Part shown: piece after piece, positions 10,737-22,842 of the stretch
Position numbering within the stretch: position 1 is the stretch's first letter
Layout of the letters: the number at the start of each line of letters is the position of its first letter
Source: Boswellia sacra
Taxonomy: Eukaryota; Streptophyta; Magnoliopsida; Sapindales; Burseraceae
Reading direction: 5' to 3'
Assembly: GCA_013180625.2 (NCBI GenBank)
Contig: SNVD02001148.1
Location: 62,001 to 126,000, forward strand
Length of the DNA: 64,000 nucleotides
The notes under the pieces: model-generated
What the model saw: the letters and a program-made list of their open reading frames with translations, nothing else
Told to the model about the DNA's origin: nothing
The model's database searches: none
Program-made: the position numbers and the translations under genes

Positions 10737-12255
10737 CTAAGTACTGGTTTTAGTAGATGTAACAACAATAGCAACTATCTCATGAATCTCTGTTGCTTGT
10801 CTCTCTGCTTTGGTTTTAGTCTTCTGTGAAATGTCTACCAAAGTTTCAGTTGCTTGCTGTGTGACATGGGGTGGAGATATAACATGAGCTAATGCATGTT
10901 CTGGTGGTTTTGGAGTGTCGTCCACTAACTTTGAAGAAGACTCTTTAGCAACAATTTTAGCTTTCTTCTTGCTCCCTTTCTTGTCTTTCTTCTTTATTTT
11001 CTTCATTGATTTCTCACTATTGGATCTACTCTCTAGCTTTTTCTTCTAGATTTTGTAGCTTGGACTTGATAGCTTGATTTTCTTGGACAAGATCAACTTG
11101 ATTAAAGCAAGCTACTCATTAATAGAAGCCATCTAGTCTGGTCCAGGGGGTCTCCTCTGTCTTGGCTGTCTTTGAGGTATTTCCTCCCCTCAGGCTCATG
11201 CTTGATCCTTGTCATTAAAATTTTCTTCATGGCTAGCAAAATCTCTTCAGTAAGCTTGCGATCTTCCAATTCAATCTCATTTTGCATCAACAATGCATGA
11301 ATCAAACAGGGCAAAACTAACAGTTTTTGATGAGGTTGATATGTTGCAACCTGAACAATGTAATTGTACATCCACAATCCAATATTAATTAGTCGATTGG
11401 CACCAACACAATAAAGAAACTTGGCTCTATCCTCTCTAACTTTAGTTTGGTGTGTGGATGGGAACAAATTATATTGTATGATCTTATGCAATACAAGATA
11501 TTTCAAACTCAAATGTTTTATATCAATACCATCATATGGATCCCAATGAACATCATTGCTCCTAGTCAGCTCATATGTAACCTCAATCATATTCAAATCG
11601 TTACCAATAATATGGTGAATGCCAATAGGAATTTCATAAAATTGGTTTATGATATTAGGAGAAAATCTAATCAACTTCCCTCTACAATAAACCTTGTGAT
11701 AAAAATAACACAATAAACCTTATGATAAAAATAACTCCTAGGATCATCAATACAAAGCAAAATATTGGTATAAAATTATTGAACAAGAGATTTAATAGGA
11801 GGAGTCAAATTGGTTACCGTCCTCATCTAATGTCTGGATTCAAGTATCTTTCTAAGCTAATAATCATCAAAGTCATCGAGTTTGACAGGTATCTCCACGT
11901 GAATCTCTCTTTTTGATGTGTATCTCCTAAATCTTGTTTACTTTTCCTTTTTCAAGAAGTTATGGCTGCGAAGATTAACATGATCCTGTACCTCACCAAG
12001 CATGATATCATCGTCCTCACTTATTGCTAGGTCAACCATAACTGGTGGAGTCAGAGATGAATCTGGTTCTCCCATAGATGATTGTTTTGGTTTTGTCAAA
12101 GGCGAGTGTTCTAGTTGGACTTTTGGGTTTGCTTGTTGTGGTTGCTATTTGTTTTGGCTTGATTCCCCTTTAGTTGAAGAGTCAGAGAATGATGAAGAAC
12201 TGGTAATTTCATATTTAATTTAGGAAGATTAAGTAATAGCTTTGCATTTGGCCAT
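10737..12255 (-). pseudogene. Extra reading frame between copia B pol and 3' LTR
   Basis: A degenerate sense-strand frame follows RNase H. It starts MAKCKAIT at 12255, with a serine-rich stretch (SSSSFSDSSTKGESSQ). The best-kept block is 11713-11102 (203 codons; NQFYEIPIGIHH, KIIQYNLFPSTHQTKVREDR, INIGLWMYNYIV). A lysine-rich end follows at 11006-10737 (KKIKKKDKKGSKKKAKIV). Several stops and frame changes separate the blocks. The middle block resembles the domain called 'putative plant transposon protein'. Its place after pol is that of the env-like frame in SIRE-type copia elements. The function is unknown. Confidence 0.55.
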
Positions 12256-13128
12256 AGTGGTTGAAGAGAAGAAGAAGAAGCTTTGTTATGATTTTAGGGT
12301 TAATGGAGGGATAAAAACAAATATAGATTATATAATAAAGAGTTAACAGCTAAGTGAGATATAATTAGCACAAAATCCCAATCCAATCCGAATTTTAGGA
12401 GTTCAAATTTGAATAAAAGTGATTTTTCAAAATTGATGAAAGAGAAAATATCTCTTTCTATAGATTTTTATCACATTAATTATGGTCATTTCCAAAAATA
12501 TTTTTGAAAATCTTCATTAATCAAAACAATCTTATAAAATCATGAGCTTTTAAATCACAAAATTCTTCCTACCACGAAATAACCTCCCCCTTAAAACGAC
12601 CTTGCTGACGTGGCTCACTTTTTGACACATTAATATATAAGAAAATCAAATAGAATAAGACATAAAGCACTGGTCAAAAGTTATATTGCACATAATTGAA
12701 AACAATTAAACTTTACATAATTGAAATATCGTAGCTTCATAAAATCATTTTAAAATGAAGCATATATCAAAGCTGTTTAAACACATATCAACTTCAATTT
12801 TTATTATTTTAACATTCAATTTTGTTGAGTGGTCAACATGAACATGCTTCTTACAGGTATAAACATTAATCTCAACAAGAATTATTGCTATAAAATCAGT
12901 AGCTTTAACACATGAAATGAGGTAGCCCTTTTCCATTAGAGGGGGTTGCCTCAACATATTTCATAGATACATTGAAGCTACTCTCTAAGGATAGCATTCA
13001 CGCATCATAACTAGTAGCCCTCTTTGGTTTTTAATATTAAATTACTAACAAATTTAAATAATCAAAATAGCTCCACCATGCTTAAATTAAAAAATTGACT
13101 GATGATGTTGCAGATATAAATAACATAA
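12256..13128. other. copia B spacer between RNase H and extra frame
   Basis: AT-rich, with no supported coding feature. This region is the 3' spacer of the element, read on the minus strand. Confidence 0.5.
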
Positions 13129-14712
13129 CTAAACACAAGTTTTATGCAGATAATTGACAAAGTCTATGAGTTTTCTCAGTTTTTCAAATCTTAATGCATC
13201 AAGTGCTTTAGTAAACAAGTCAGCTAGCTGATTCTTAGTAGAGATATGTTTAATGTGGTTTGTTTTGGATTCAACAAGCTCTCTAATAAAATGATGCCTT
13301 CTATCAATGTGCTTAGTTCTAGAATGTTGGACTAGATTTTTTGAGATATTAATCCCGCTAGTGTTGTCACAAATCAAAGTTATAGAATCTTGATTAATAC
13401 CATAGTCACTTATCATTTGTTTCATCCAAAGTAACTGAGTACAGCAGCTTCCAAAAGCAATGTATTCAGCCTTTGCTATGGATAATGAAATGCTATTTTA
13501 CTTTTTGCCGTGCCAAGAAACCAGCTTATTGCCTACGTAAAAGTAACCACCCAAAGTGCTTTTCCTATTATCAGTGTTTCTTGCCCAATCTGCACCACTA
13601 TAACCTGCAGGACATGTATTTGTGTCCTTAGTAAATCATATTCCAAAATCAGATGTCCCATGAACATACCTAATAATTCTCTTCACTGTTGATAAATGTA
13701 ATTGTTTCGGATATGACTAAAAATTAGCACATATTCTAACATTGAAACTGATGCCAGGTCTGCTTGGAGTCAGGTATAGGAGACTTCCAATCATACTCCT
13801 GTAAAGGCTTGAATCAACATCATTACTTTATTCTCTTTTGTTAGTTTATGTTGGTACTCATGGAAGTCTTAAGTGCCTTAGCCTTATCTAGTTCAAATTT
13901 CTTCACCAAGTTTTTGGCATACTTTGATTGTGAAATAAAAATTCCACTTTCAAGTTGCTTCACCTGTAAACTAAGAAAGAAATTCAACTCACCTAAGATA
14001 CACATCTCGAATTCACTTTGCATAGACTCAACAAACTCATTAGCTTTGACTTTATTTGTGGAACCGAAGACAATATTATCAAGATGCACTTGAGCAACAA
14101 TGAAATAACTTGAAGCATGTTTAACGAATAATGTTTTATCATTGCTTCCTCTAGTGTAGCCTCTTTGAATCAAGAAGTTAGTGAATCTCTCATACCAAGT
14201 CTAGGAGCTTGTTTCATTGCGAAGTTTATACACAAAATTAGGATGTTTAGGATCAATAAATCCCTTAGGCTGTACAACATAAGCCTTTTCATTAAAATAG
14301 CCATTCAAGAAGGTTGTCTTCACATCCATTTGAAATAATTTAAAGTCCAACAAGTATGCAATAGCAACTAACAACCTAACAGATTCAAGTTTAGCAACAA
14401 GTGCAAAAGTTTCCTCAAAATCAATTCCTTCAATTTGAGTATAACCTTATGCAACCAACCTAGCCTTGTCCCTAATGACTTTCCCATTTTCATCATTTTT
14501 GTTTTTAAGATCCATTTAGTTCCTATAACATTTGCATCTTTTGGTCTCGGAACTAACAACCATACTTTGTTTCTTTCAAACTGATTTAATTCTTCTTGCA
14601 TTGTATTTATCCAACCATCTTCTTTTAAAGCTTCATTGACATTCTTTGGTTCTGTTAAAGAGACATAACAAGTATGACTTACCATGTTTCTCACCTTGTT
14701 TCTTGTTTTCAT
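13129..14712 (-). pseudogene. copia B reverse transcriptase and RNase H
   Basis: RT begins in 14712-14368 (EPKNVNEALKEDGWINTMQE, KVWLLVPRPKDANVIGTKWI). It continues in shifted frames to 14173-13841 (KTLFVKHASSYFIVAQVHLD, FISQSKYAKNLVKKF). The catalytic box reads VHLDNIVFGS instead of the usual YVDDIIFGS, so one catalytic aspartate is lost. The RNase H end is at 13425-13129 ([40 protein letters not shown]). It is broken by frameshifts and stops; its role was copying element RNA to DNA. Confidence 0.8.
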
Positions 14713-15667
14713 TGAGCTTTCTGGGCTTCTAATGATTGAAGTTGTGGGATGTGATTTTTGGATCCATGCAGGAGGATCTTTCCTAATGCCAACTTCTCTT
14801 ATCTGATTTCTATCTACTTTGATGATTCAGCTTTTTCATAGTTAACTGTACCAGTTGTAGCAGTCATAACTGATTTTGTTTTGCAATCTACAGTAGCTGA
14901 GTTCGAATCTTTTGTATCTTCTGCATTATCTGTCAAACTAATGATTTGTTTTCCTACGAATAAACAAAAAAATCATCAGTATCATCAAACACCACATTGG
15001 TTGATTCCATAATGGTTTCAATCCTCAAGTTGTAAACACGATAGGCCTTGTTATTGGTTAAGTATCTAACAAATACTCCTTCATTTCTCTTAGCATCAAA
15101 CTTTCCTAACTGCTCCCAATCATTCAACATAAAGCATCTACAACCAAAAACATGAAAATATTTGAGGTTAGGTTTCCTTCCTTTCAGAATTTCATAGGAG
15201 GTTTGTATCGTTGCAGGCCTCTAAAACACTCTATTATAGATATACCACGCTGTGCCAACTGCCTCTGTCCATGGCCTTTTTGTTAGCTTCTTGTTGTTTA
15301 ACATAACCCTTGCCATTTCTTGTAAAGTCCTGTTCTTCCGCTCTACCACTCCATGTTGTTCAGGTGTCTTTGGAGCTGAAAATTCATGAGATATACTATG
15401 AAATTTACAAAAATCTACATAGGAAACATTTTTGAATTCTTTCCCATGATAACTTCAGATTTTTACAATTATACCAATGTTCTTATTCTATTCATTCTCA
15501 AGTTTAACACATAAGTTCCTGAAAACTTCAAATGTGTTAGATTTTTTTCTAATGAATTCAACCCAAGTAAACGTTGAAAAGTCATCAACAACAACAAAAA
15601 TAAACCTCTTTCCTACCATGCTTTCAATTTGTATGGGTCCCCTAAGGTCCATATGTAGCAAATCTAG
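14713..15667 (-). pseudogene. copia B integrase, C-terminal part
   Basis: From 15440 leftwards, in shifting frames: the end of the catalytic core (EQHGVVERKNRTLQEMARVM, with TPEQHG upstream) and the copia-type C-terminal region (PNLKYFHVFGCRCFM, NKAYRVYNL, NVVFDDTDDF). The first 310 bp (15358-15667) also occur at 26103-26412. The product would have inserted element DNA into the genome. An in-frame stop and frame changes show decay. Confidence 0.75.
15358..15667. repeat. 310-bp integrase duplication, left copy
   Basis: It is about 97% identical to 26103-26412 by eye, with ten substitutions and no indel noticed. It ends at AAATCTAG, where the LTR-like insert begins. The two copies bracket 15668-26102 exactly. 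Confidence 0.9.
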
Positions 15668-15995
15668 TTAACCCAGGTATGACAACCCAAGAGGGGGGTG
15701 AATTGGGTTTTTATTTATCAAAACGGATTTAGAAAACTTTTCTTGAAAGATCAAAATTAGTTCACTATTTCTATGAGAATAAAAGTGAAGAAGATGAAAT
15801 TAGAATTTATCAAAGATGCAATCAAAAGAATAATAATGATGAACAATCACAAGTGCAAGTAAATGTAAAGAGGAAAGTGATAGAGAGAGTGCAAACTCAA
15901 TTTACGTGGTTCGGCAAACCTTGCCTACGTCCACGGGCTCCTAGCTCCACAAGCTAAGCTTTCCACAAAGTTGGAGAATTCTTTACAACTTGCTT

Positions 15996-16135
15996 GATGA
16001 ACAACCTCACCAAGACTTTTTCTTCCAACTCTTGATAAAACCACACCAAGAGTTCTTCTTGATGAACAACCTCACCAAGGCAACTTCCTTCAACCCTTGA
16101 TAACACCACACCAAGAGTTCTTCTCGATGAACAAC
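15996..16135. repeat. 65-bp tandem repeat, left part
   Basis: Two full copies (15996-16060, 16061-16125) and the first 10 bases of a third. The array continues at 24767 after CACTA-1. The unit starts GATGAACAACCTCACCAAGG and ends CACACCAAGAGTTCTTCTT. Confidence 0.85.
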
Positions 16136-16159
16136 CACTACAAGAATTTTTTTTATATT

Positions 16160-17634
16160 TGTCACTTTTCATTTTTTTATTTGACAAAAAGTGAGAAATA
16201 TAATATTAATCTAGAAGTCAAACCCAACTTTTGAAAATATTTATCACTTTTTGTCTTTTTTTAATCATATAATTATCACAATTTAAAAAAAAACGACAAA
16301 TATTTTTATTTTGTTTTTCTGCCTGTCAATCTTTTTTATGTTTGGCTCCAATTTTTTAACTTTTCCCTCTTATCTTGTCTTTTCCCCCTCCTGGCCGCAT
16401 AAAGCAATAAAACACAAATCTTCTTCTCAATCACTAAAATTTCAAGCCTTCACGGTCCTCCTCTCTCTCAAGTCTTCTTTGTGCTATAACTCTCCATCTT
16501 TATTCTCTCAGCTTCACATATCCATCTTTTTGGTTTCAAACATAACCTCAAAATTTCTTCTCAATCTTTTGAATCCTAAATCCAAATTCACTCTCGAATC
16601 TTTCGAACCCTAGATCGAAAGTCATAGCTTCTGTCAAATAACAAAGAGAAGAACATGGAGTTTATTCAACTTGATGACTTGTTTCATGGAAGACTTACTC
16701 AATTTCTCCTCTTACAACAAGACAAAAAGACATGGAAATGATTTCTTTGCTTATTGTGACGAATTCAATTATAGCCCTTCTCGATTCCAGATAAGTATAG
16801 CTTCTACTCCCTCTCTTTGATCTGGTATAAAATGTTTTGGGCTTAGGGTTTCAAATTTCTTGCATGTTAGATTTTGTGTTTTTGTTCTAAATTTTTTAAT
16901 TTTTTGTGGCTAGGTTTTTGTGGTTTAATTTGTTGATTTTATTATCTATTATTATTAATTTTGTTGCTATTAGTTTTTGGTGGCCTACTTTTCCCTCTCA
17001 GTCATCTCCTTTCCTCACCTTGCCCACCTCTACCTCCTCTACAACTTGTCCTTGGCCTCCTCTCCTCCTGGTCCTTCAACTTTCACCGCTGGACTCAGCT
17101 CTTTGTGCCTCACCCTGTTTGTAGTTGCTACTATTGTGTAGGGACTATTTCGACATTTTATGTTTGCTGGGTAAAGGGTTTGATGGAGGGAGGTCGATTT
17201 CAGGTGTAAAGCTCTAAGATTTTGTGTGTAGTTGCTCCACACTACATTTTATGTTTGTAAAAGAGACGGGTTTTGGAGCTTCCCATTGTTTAGGTCTAAT
17301 TATCTTTTAATTGATGCACCGAATCTCATATCATTTAAATATTTTGGATCATGCAAAACCATTTCCTTTAGAAATGCCCCAAATCTTACTTAGGAGTTTG
17401 CTTTAAGTAATTGGGTGATTGCATCATGCACAATCTATACTTATCTCTAGATTTTTTTGATGCAACTACAAGTATTTAATTTGTCCTATAATAATAGGGC
17501 AAGTTCATCTTTTTCCCTTAATAAAAAACGTTTTAATTTTTTTGCTTTTTGGTTTTTTTCTTGTCTTTCCATACTCTTTACACAGTTGTAATTATTGATG
17601 CTTCTCCACACCTTATTTTATTTAATTATTTCAG
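16160..17634. other. CACTA-1 left interior, possible captured 5' leader
   Basis: Pyrimidine-rich sequence at 16370-16610 looks like a plant 5' leader. A short ATG frame at 16688 (MEDLLNFSSYNKTKR) runs to a possible exon edge near 16790. I do not recognise it; a GATA-factor-like start was considered but not supported. The rest looks like intron. Confidence 0.3.
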
Positions 17635-18569
17635 GACCCTAAGAGAGTTCCCTTTAATATTCCTAGGTTACCTGATCTCAAGCTTTCGTTTCTTCCTTGT
17701 GGTGCATCTTGAAAGCATGTCCTTCATCTTATAAATTTACATTAAAGGTGAATGTTTTATCTTTTTTTATTGGTAGTGTAAGATTTTGGTTCTGTATGGC
17801 CTCTTAATCTAATGATGGCCAATAACAATTTTCAGATTTGTGGCAGTTATTGAATGTTAAGTCCTAGACTAAATTGGGAAAGAATGTCAAGAATCATCCG
17901 TATTTAATTGATGCTAAGAGATTTAAGCATTATAGTGGTGAAAAGGTTTGGGTGGTGGGTTTTATGATTTACACATGCTTCTTTCCATTACGTGGGCAAT
18001 TTTTGAACATTAATAGGTTGCTGGCTTTTCTTAACCATGACTTTGCCTCTATTAATTGATTTATACTAGTAGCATGGTTTGCCCATTTCATACAAAACCT
18101 TAGATATTTTTATTGAATATACATTATTTATGCTATGAATGGTTGGTAGATTTAATTTGTGCATTTTATTTTGAATGAAATGGGTCATATTGCAATGGAA
18201 TAAATTGTGAATTAGTTACTGTAAAAGAGGCTTGAAAGATGTTTGATGAAATGTCAAAGAGAATATCTTTTTATTTTTGGATTAGTTCTATGGATTAGGT
18301 CGTTTAAATCCTATGGATTGATATTTGTATTTGTATATATGTAACATTATTGCATACTACTTAAAATTGCTTTAAACTAGATTGATTTAAATTGGTTTAT
18401 ATGCTTCAACTGGTTTTGTTGCAGGGATGAAACTGTACATTTTGGAATTTTTCCATCTTCACAGGTGAAAGTGCTGCACCCTGATTCTTTATGTGATTAC
18501 TATTACTAATCATTGTCAATTTAATGATGAGAATTTTAATTAATTTTCTTCCTTGCTCCCTCACATTTA

Positions 18570-18617
18570 AATATATGTATGTGTATATACATACATACAT
18601 ACATACATATATTTATA

Positions 18618-18668
<51 letters not shown>
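18570..18668. repeat. (CATA)n / (TA)n microsatellite
   Basis: CATA units at about 18589-18608, followed by some 24 uninterrupted TA units to 18667. Any open frame here is a repeat artefact. Confidence 0.95.
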
Positions 18669-18673
<5 letters not shown>

Positions 18674-19551
18674 CTCAAGTTGTCTCTTGTTGTGTTGATC
18701 TCTTGAATTCATATAGGTGTTTGTTCTAGGATCATGATCATTTGATAACACAGTCTCTCCTTTATATATCACAACAAGTCTTTTGCCATGCAGCTGCCAC
18801 TACACAAGTAATAGTAGGATTTTTGCTAGACCACAACTTTTAGTAATTGATTACCATTCACTCTTTGATGATTACAACTGGAGATTAATTACCAAGATAG
18901 GAAATCTCTTTATTTTTCCCCCTAAGATGATATATCCATAAATTTCTAGGGAAGATAAAATCATTATGCAAATGTAATTATATTATTGTTTTACTTATAT
19001 TTGTAACTAAGATGACTACTTTAGTCATACAGGATTTGATTATAATGCATGCAGGGATAAAAAAAAATCAACTATATTATATATTAAAACTATAAATTAA
19101 TTAAAACTTCATCAAATATTTTTTTAACTAACATATTCAGGTCAAATATGCTTGGAAATTGTTTTAAAAAGTTTTTATCTTCAATGTCTTCTAACTTTGA
19201 ATTGATTGTCTTGAACCTTTAAACACTGTCAAAATTCCTTTGGTGAGTCAAGGTGGGGGAGAAAATCCACATGAAATTGTTACAATACCTATTGCTACTA
19301 TTTATATTTTGTTGTCCCATATTAATAGAGGCATTTATGTGTTTGTATGTTCATGGTCAAACTCCATTTCGTGATGCTAGAGTTTTACTTATTTTACTTA
19401 CTTTTCCTGATCAGTTATCTCTACCAATTTGTTCGGTGCAATAGTGATCTTATTGTTTTTCTTTTCATCATGTGTGCTTTCTGTATATAGATTAGAAAAT
19501 TGGTTCTATGATATGTCTCTAATGAACCTCACTCTTGTTATTATTGCAGAT

Positions 19552-19659
19552 TATTGTTCTGTTCTATAGCTCATCGGCTTTGATATCGAGCATGAAACTA
19601 GTCTTTACTGCTCTGGTATTAGCTTGTTTGCATTCTTTTGCACTTTCTGACTATCAAGG
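19552..19659 (+). pseudogene. Unidentified exon-like fragment in CACTA-1
   Basis: Preceded by a strong acceptor (TTGTTATTATTGCAG) and followed by a donor-like CAAG|GTATGATT. The open frame reads IIVLFYSSSALISSM, then KLVFTALVLACLHSFALSDY, hydrophobic like a membrane segment or signal peptide. The gene of origin is not recognised. Its position between other captured pieces fits transduplication by CACTA-1. Confidence 0.35.
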
Positions 19660-20082
19660 TATGATTCATTCTGTTTTGATAGATATGTATCTACACAGCA
19701 TATAGGTATGCTAAGTGTGGTTAGTTTTCTCTATTGTTTGCTTGCTGTAGTGAATTTGCAATTTTAGAACATGGGATAATTTTTTATATTTGAAAAAGAA
19801 AAAGAAAAAAATAAATGGTAATACAGAAGTTTTAGGGGTGATGTTATATAAGTTCTTTGACTATGATGGGGGCTAAGACTACTTGACTCTCTAAACTTGC
19901 CAGGCCTCTGAAGTTCTTTGCTTAGTTTCAAGAACCTTTATATTCTTGCTTTTAGGGTCTTAAAATTAAGAAATATCAAGTGTTACTGGGAATAGTATTT
20001 GAAAGGTCATAAATACCAAACTGAAAAGAAAAAGCAAATGTTACAGAAGGTTTCAAGGATTAATTGTTGGTTGGTTTACCAG

Positions 20083-20322
20083 GTTGATCAAACCACTGGT
20101 GAGGCAGAAGAGGATGGTGTGGAAGATGAATACCAGTTGGAGGACCTTGAGGTTGTTGCAGCTGATTACATGACGAAAGTTGGGGTCTTTAATTTTTGGA
20201 ATGCATGGGAAAGCATGGGCCTAGACTTTGAGCGTGTAGATGAATATGGCCTTGGCCCTAGGGAAAGTCTAAGTGAAGCTGTTGGTACTGTCATCAACCT
20301 TCTTGGCATGCAGCCTTGTGAG
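20083..20322 (+). pseudogene. Captured exon of coatomer subunit gamma (COPI)
   Basis: An 80-codon exon in phase 0 between an acceptor (GGTTTACCAG) and a consensus donor (GTGAG|GTAAGT). It reads VDQTTGEAEEDGVEDEYQLE, DLEVVAADYMTKVGVFNFWN, then RVDEYGLGPRESLSEAVGTV and INLLGMQPCE. It is recognised as part of the C-terminal appendage of plant gamma-COP, a subunit of the COPI coat for Golgi-ER vesicles. The flanking exons of that gene are absent, and the sequence after the donor is unrelated. It is open throughout but cannot make a coatomer subunit; it is a captured fragment. Confidence 0.85.
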
Positions 20323-22707
20323 GTAAGTTCAATTTATGAATGTGTATTCAGAGACAACCTTGGCTATGAAATCTTTTTTTGGGTTAAATTCCTCTTGCAA
20401 TTTAAATGTATTTTTTGTCATATTAAAAGGAAACATAAAATTAAAAAAGATGGAACGCACATTTACTCTTTTACCGTCACCATTATTATCTGTATTTAAC
20501 AAAATAAGGATGTACTTGAACAACAAAAGAAGAGTGAACGTCCAGAAAATCAATGAAAATGCTCCAAACACCGCATCTTCATCTTGAAATTGTGCAGTCT
20601 TCCCGAAAATGTACTTTTATAAACATAAAGGGGAGAAATACTCAAGTTACTGAACACAATACCCAAACTCTTGTAAGCTAATAGGAGGACTCGTTTACAT
20701 GTCTTTTTATTCTCAACTTGAGTCAACAGCGAACAAAAACATCAACCCTCTTTGAATTTTTTGAGTAATTTGCATTAAGCATTAGCCGATAAGCTTGGTT
20801 TCATTCATAACATTCGAGTAAATCCAATCCATACCAGATAACATCTCTCATTCTTGCAAAAACAGCAACCCGAAAAAAAGAATCCCAAAAATAACACAAA
20901 AATAAACTAGACATACACGAATCTTCAATTTCCTGCATATTATCACCACAGATGATCCAATTAACTAAAAGATAACAACTTTTACATTGCATTTCCTTCC
21001 AAATACTTTTGTTGCAGGTGGGTCGTCAAAAGATTCAAAATTTTACAAAACGCCATATCTAAATCGAACTAAAAAAAACCCAAAATTTGACAAATGTAAG
21101 AAAGAATAATAAATAAATAAACAAATAATGTTGAAAAACATACCATATTATCTGGTGTTTAAAGTGTCTTGGAATGGGTTGTGTCTTGGCTTGTGAAGTT
21201 GAAAGTGAGCACAATATAAAAGATTGCTTTTGTTTTGGTTTGGGTTCATAGCATGAACTATGATGATATGTTTTTAACTGAAAGTTGAATCCGTCGAACA
21301 TTGTTGTTGTAACAAACTGATCCAAACCTCGCAGATCTTGGTTTTTGCTCTCGTTAATCTTGTTTTGTTCTAGTCCTGTGAAGCCCTCGCCCTTGAATGT
21401 TATAATAATCCTTTTTTACATTATTACAAAATGTTTTTATTATTATATGTATATATAATTTTGTATACATATATTTAAAATTCCTAAGTAATAGGAATTA
21501 AAATTTGTTGTCTTAGCTGCTCATTGTTGCTTTAGCTGCTCATTGTCAGGGCATACAGTTTGTAATAAAGTTGTGTTTTTCACAGTCTACGTCTCGCTTT
21601 CATCCTTTTTAATGGCGACAACAAAACTCTTCAATATTAAATTATGAAGAGAATATTTTTTTCTATTATTACTATTTATTATTATTATCCTTTCTCTCTA
21701 CTCTTCTCTCTGTTATTCCTCTCCACTCCAACTCAATTTGAATTCTGTCTCTTCATTTCTTCCGAGGTCAGTCCGTTAGCGTTTCCGTTATTTTCTATTT
21801 GTTTCTCGGGAAAATAATTTTTTTTATTTTTCATTTCTTTTTTCTTTTTTTTTAAGAAAAGAGTTTGAAGAGCTTGTGGATGATGAAGTGACATGTTTAG
21901 GATTTTAATTGTTAATTGTTGATTGTTATTGTTATTGATTGTTAACTGTGATATCATTTTTTTTTGAATTTGAGATTTCGTTTCTATAGTTGTGTTGTGA
22001 AGCATGGAGGAGTGATGGATCTGTGTGGCAATGGCTTAATTTTGCTTTGATTTCTTTACTGCTTGTTATGGCAATTTAGCATCTTTTATGAGATTTGTGT
22101 GATCTTTAGAATTGGAGAGGAGTTTTGAATCTTAATGAAGTGATCAAACCCTAGAATTGGTAAGATTCAGAGAGAATTCTGCTCACTTTTATTCCTTACA
22201 TGTGTGTTACGAGAAGGAATTAGTTTCTAATCCTGCTTTGTTTGTGCTTCTTGGTGTTGTAGTCCATGATTGGTTAAGTGGAATTATTGTTAAATGGAGT
22301 GAAATTCTTGGTTGGTATTTTGAGCATATTCTGCACAGTCTAACAAGTAGTTTTATGCTAGCTTTCCCTTCTTGCTTAAGATTTTTGCATTCGGAAAGGT
22401 CTTACTTGCTAACTTAAGCATTAGAGTTGGTTGGTAAGTTGACATTTTGTGTGTAACTGATGAGAGATCGTGTGGAAAATATTATGCTAATTGATTGTAT
22501 CCCTTTTTTTTTTAACGAGGGAAAGAACTTGCTGTTTATGTTGTTGGGAAGAGCTATTAATTCTGATTTGTTGTTTGAATATTGTGTTTTTAGATGATCT
22601 TTTAGTCTGGGTAGTACGATTGGATTTTGCATTAGAGTGTAGCATTTATTCGTATGAAGATTGAGTAGTAGGGGTTGTGCTGAGAGATTGGAAGCTATAA
22701 AAGAAAA
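20323..22707. other. CACTA-1 interior, intron-like and 5'-leader-like sequence
   Basis: No coding region is supported. 21650-22707 resembles the 5' leader and leader intron of the captured transporter gene: a pyrimidine-rich stretch near 21690-21760, then T-rich sequence up to the ATG at 22708. Confidence 0.35.
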
Positions 22708-22842
22708 ATGTCTTCTGTAAACAAGGCTAACTGGAAGGCAACCTTAGATGCAGCCTCATGGATGTTCAATGTTGTCACGTCTGTTGGGATTATCATTGTC
22801 AATAAAGCTTTGATGGCTACTTATGGTTTCAGTTTTGGTACA
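22708..22842 (+). pseudogene. Captured first exon of a nucleotide-sugar transporter (UDP-Rha/UDP-Gal type)
   Basis: ATG at 22708, then [38 protein letters not shown] and YGFSFG. This is the N-terminus and first membrane segment typical of plant nucleotide-sugar / triose-phosphate translocator family members, closest in my memory to URGT-type Golgi transporters. Similarity stops after YGFSFG, where the family continues ATTLTGLHF; the following sequence is T-rich noncoding. It is an incomplete copy carried by CACTA-1 and not expected to be functional. Confidence 0.7.

Noticed and set aside
11102..11713. 203-codon minus-strand frame as a host gene
   Set aside because: It lies in sense orientation between RNase H and the 3' LTR of copia B, inside the TSD-bounded element.
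15996..16135. CRISPR-like array of regular repeats
   Set aside because: The units are contiguous 65-bp tandem repeats without spacers, in a plant LTR-like element.
16688..16790. Start of a GATA-type transcription factor (MEDLLNFSSYNK)
   Set aside because: The resemblance is a few residues only, with no zinc finger nearby.
18524..18772. Open frames over the TA/CATA microsatellite
   Set aside because: Y-I-Y-I repeats on both strands are simple-sequence artefacts.
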